DNA of 5,342 nucleotides from Actinomycetes bacterium (GTDB lineage Bacteria; Actinomycetota; Acidimicrobiia; Acidimicrobiales; Microtrichaceae), in NCBI GenBank assembly GCA_023423475.1, contig JAFAFN010000159.1, positions 1-5,342 of the forward strand, read 5' to 3'. The notes under the pieces are model-generated. The model searched no databases. It saw only the letters and a list, made by a program, of their open reading frames with translations, and was not told the DNA's origin. The translations under genes and the position numbers were made by a program. Position 1 is the stretch's first letter. The number at the start of each line of letters is the position of its first letter. Below, piece after piece: positions 4,483 to 5,342 of the stretch.

Positions 4483-4839
4483 GGCATCGAACGAGCTCGC
4501 AGTGCGCGGCATCGCGGCGAGCACCTCCGCCTCCTCCACGCCGGCCATCGGGCCGTACTGAAGGCTCAGCGTGCCGGCCGCGCCGCAGTGTGGGCAGGTG
4601 ACGGGCACGACCACGGCCATGTCGGAAGGGTCGGACTCGCCCTCGACACGTCGGGCGCCGTCGGCGTCGAGCCGGGCGGCGGGGAACTCCTGGTGACACG
4701 TGAAGCAGAGCACGGCGGCGCCTTCACGGGCGCCGAACTGCGCGTCGTAACCGTCCTTCGCCAGTCGGGCTTCGACCTCGACCTGGGATCGGTCACCGAC
4801 GCTGCCGGTGGCGTCCTTGCGAGTGCGCTTGGTTGCCAT
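4465..4839 (-). CDS. Small zinc-ribbon-like protein of unknown function
   Basis: This is a 124-residue soluble protein from ATG 4839, the only reasonable start. The N-terminal 20 residues are basic and polar (MATKRTRKDATG). A short conserved-looking segment KDGYDAQFGAREG (28-40) leads into two metal-binding knuckles: C45-F-T-C48 and C82-P-H-C85, 33 residues apart, flanked by beta-strand-like VVLCF and VVVPVTCPHCGAAGTLSLQYG. An acidic linker (EGESDPSD, 66-73) lies between them. This is a four-cysteine zinc-ribbon arrangement. Similar small proteins occur in actinomycetes as uncharacterised genes; I know no function for them. C45-C48-H49 also matches CXXCH, but there is no export signal for haem c attachment. 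It lies between carD (50-nt gap) and tspO (8-nt overlap), so a nucleic-acid, polymerase or redox role is conceivable but unproven. Confidence 0.75.
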   Translation of the reverse strand: MATKRTRKDATGSVGDRSQVEVEARLAKDGYDAQFGAREGAAVLCFTCHQEFPAARLDADGARRVEGESDPSDMAVVVPVTCPHCGAAGTLSLQYGPMAGVEEAEVLAAMPRTASSFDAGATDG

Positions 4840-4841
4840 GT

Positions 4842-4886
4842 CCGCCCACTACCCGACGGAGCGAGTTGGCAATCACCCGTGGGCGG
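4842..4886 (-). repeat. Inverted repeat covering the ribosome-site region of the zinc-ribbon gene
   Basis: CCGCCCAC (4842-4849) and GTGGGCGG (4879-4886, plus-strand reading) are perfect 8-bp arms, 29 nt apart. They fill most of the 50-nt gap between the carD stop (4890) and ATG 4839. In the minus-strand mRNA the 3' arm ends 2 nt before the ATG and contains the only purine-rich, SD-like GGGCGG, so pairing would hide it. It may be an attenuator, a weak terminator after carD, or chance in a GC-rich gap. Confidence 0.4.
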
Positions 4887-4889
4887 GCC

Positions 4890-5342
4890 TCACTTCGAGG
4901 CGGAGCCGACCTCTTCGCCCTCGAGCACGCGGTCGAGGAAGTCGGATGCCTCTTCGACCGAGGCGCCCATCGACGGGGCCAGCTCGTGGACCAGGTTCTC
5001 CCGAGCGTGGCGGAACATGTCCTTCTCGGCGACGGAGAGCTCGGAGGTGCGACTGCGGATCGCGAGGTTCCTGACCACCTCGGCGACCTGGTAGACGTCG
5101 CCGCTCTTGAGCTTCTCCTGGTGGTTCTTGAGTCGACGGCTCCAGTTGGCCGGCACACGGACGTCCTTGCGCTGGAGCACCTCGACGAGGTCGTCGAGCT
5201 CATCCGCCGCGAGCGGCGAGCGGATGCCGAGCTCGTCGATGCGGGCGACGGGGACCGACACCTTCAGATCGTTGGCGACCGACTGGAGGACCAGGAAGTC
5301 CTGCTTCTCGCCGTTGACCTCGATGGGGGTGACCCCCTGCAC
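4890..5342 (-). CDS. carD: CarD/CdnL-type RNA polymerase-binding transcription regulator (N-terminus beyond right edge)
   Basis: The last 150 codons and stop are present; the GTG at the very edge is read as internal valine because homologues have some 15-20 more residues (the opening strands with a V-Y-P-x-H-G-type motif). The visible part has the end of the CarD_CdnL_TRCF domain (GEKQDFLVLQ, then LKVSVPVARIDELGIRSPL), which contacts the polymerase beta subunit. The helical C-terminal domain follows, with A-N-W67-S-R-R, KNHQEKLKSGDVYQVAEVVRNL and ELSVAEKDMFRHARENLVHELA. W67 and the adjacent arginines correspond to the DNA minor-groove wedge that stabilises the open promoter complex. In actinomycetes CarD acts genome-wide at sigma-A promoters, often with RbpA. 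The C-terminal tail (EGEEVGSASK) is acidic and variable. It is first of a probable minus-strand operon with the zinc-ribbon gene and tspO; its promoter is outside the window. Confidence 0.9.
   Translation of the reverse strand: MQGVTPIEVNGEKQDFLVLQSVANDLKVSVPVARIDELGIRSPLAADELDDLVEVLQRKDVRVPANWSRRLKNHQEKLKSGDVYQVAEVVRNLAIRSRTSELSVAEKDMFRHARENLVHELAPSMGASVEEASDFLDRVLEGEEVGSASK

Noticed and set aside
4690..4705. CXXCH haem c site in the zinc-ribbon protein
   Set aside because: There is no signal peptide or membrane segment, and a second CxxC 33 residues later makes a zinc ribbon more likely.
3909..5094. Long plus-strand frames opposite tspO and the zinc-ribbon gene
   Set aside because: These cover genes with unmistakable family motifs on the minus strand, and their translations are Arg/Ser-rich with no recognisable domain.
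5340..5342. GTG at the window edge as the carD start
   Set aside because: CarD proteins have an additional N-terminal beta region upstream of this point. The codon is most likely an internal valine.
1..5342. CRISPR array, tRNA/rRNA, phage or transposase genes
   Set aside because: No regularly spaced repeats, cloverleaf sequences, ribosomal RNA segments or recombinase motifs were seen. No gap without a gene exceeds about 125 nt.

Overview
The window looks like chromosome of a high-GC actinomycete. Third-codon positions are strongly G/C, starts are ATG or GTG with GGAG-type ribosome sites, and the right end carries a CarD-type RNA polymerase-binding regulator. An Acidimicrobiia-like lineage is possible but cannot be settled from sequence alone. 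No tRNA, rRNA, CRISPR array, phage gene or transposase gene is visible.

Layout: nine genes. The first seven alternate strand at every step: thiolase start (-, cut by the left edge), double-hotdog thioesterase (+), EamA/DMT permease (-), small exported protein or lipoprotein of unknown role (+), RDD membrane protein (-), Csp/DUF326 copper-binding four-helix bundle protein (+), TspO/MBR protein (-). The last three minus-strand genes form an apparent operon read right to left: carD (cut by the right edge), a four-cysteine zinc-ribbon-like protein, then tspO, whose start overlaps the upstream stop.

Functional links: thiolase plus thioesterase fit acyl-CoA (fatty acid or sterol side chain) metabolism from a shared divergent promoter region. 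The copper protein would buffer cytosolic Cu(I), and TspO usually relates to tetrapyrrole or stress physiology. Beyond the divergent pair and the carD operon the genes look independently transcribed.

The most notable content is in the short intergenic gaps. At all three convergent junctions the two opposing TGA stop codons lie in the arms of one hairpin. One junction also carries a 17-bp tandem duplication across a stop codon. Upstream of the copper gene a 26-bp near-perfect palindrome sits between 9-bp direct repeats, resembling a mini-element or insertion scar. The exported-protein gene has a similar leader hairpin at the same distance from its ribosome site. I see no clear new multi-gene system; these small structures and the cysteine-poor Csp homologue are the best leads.
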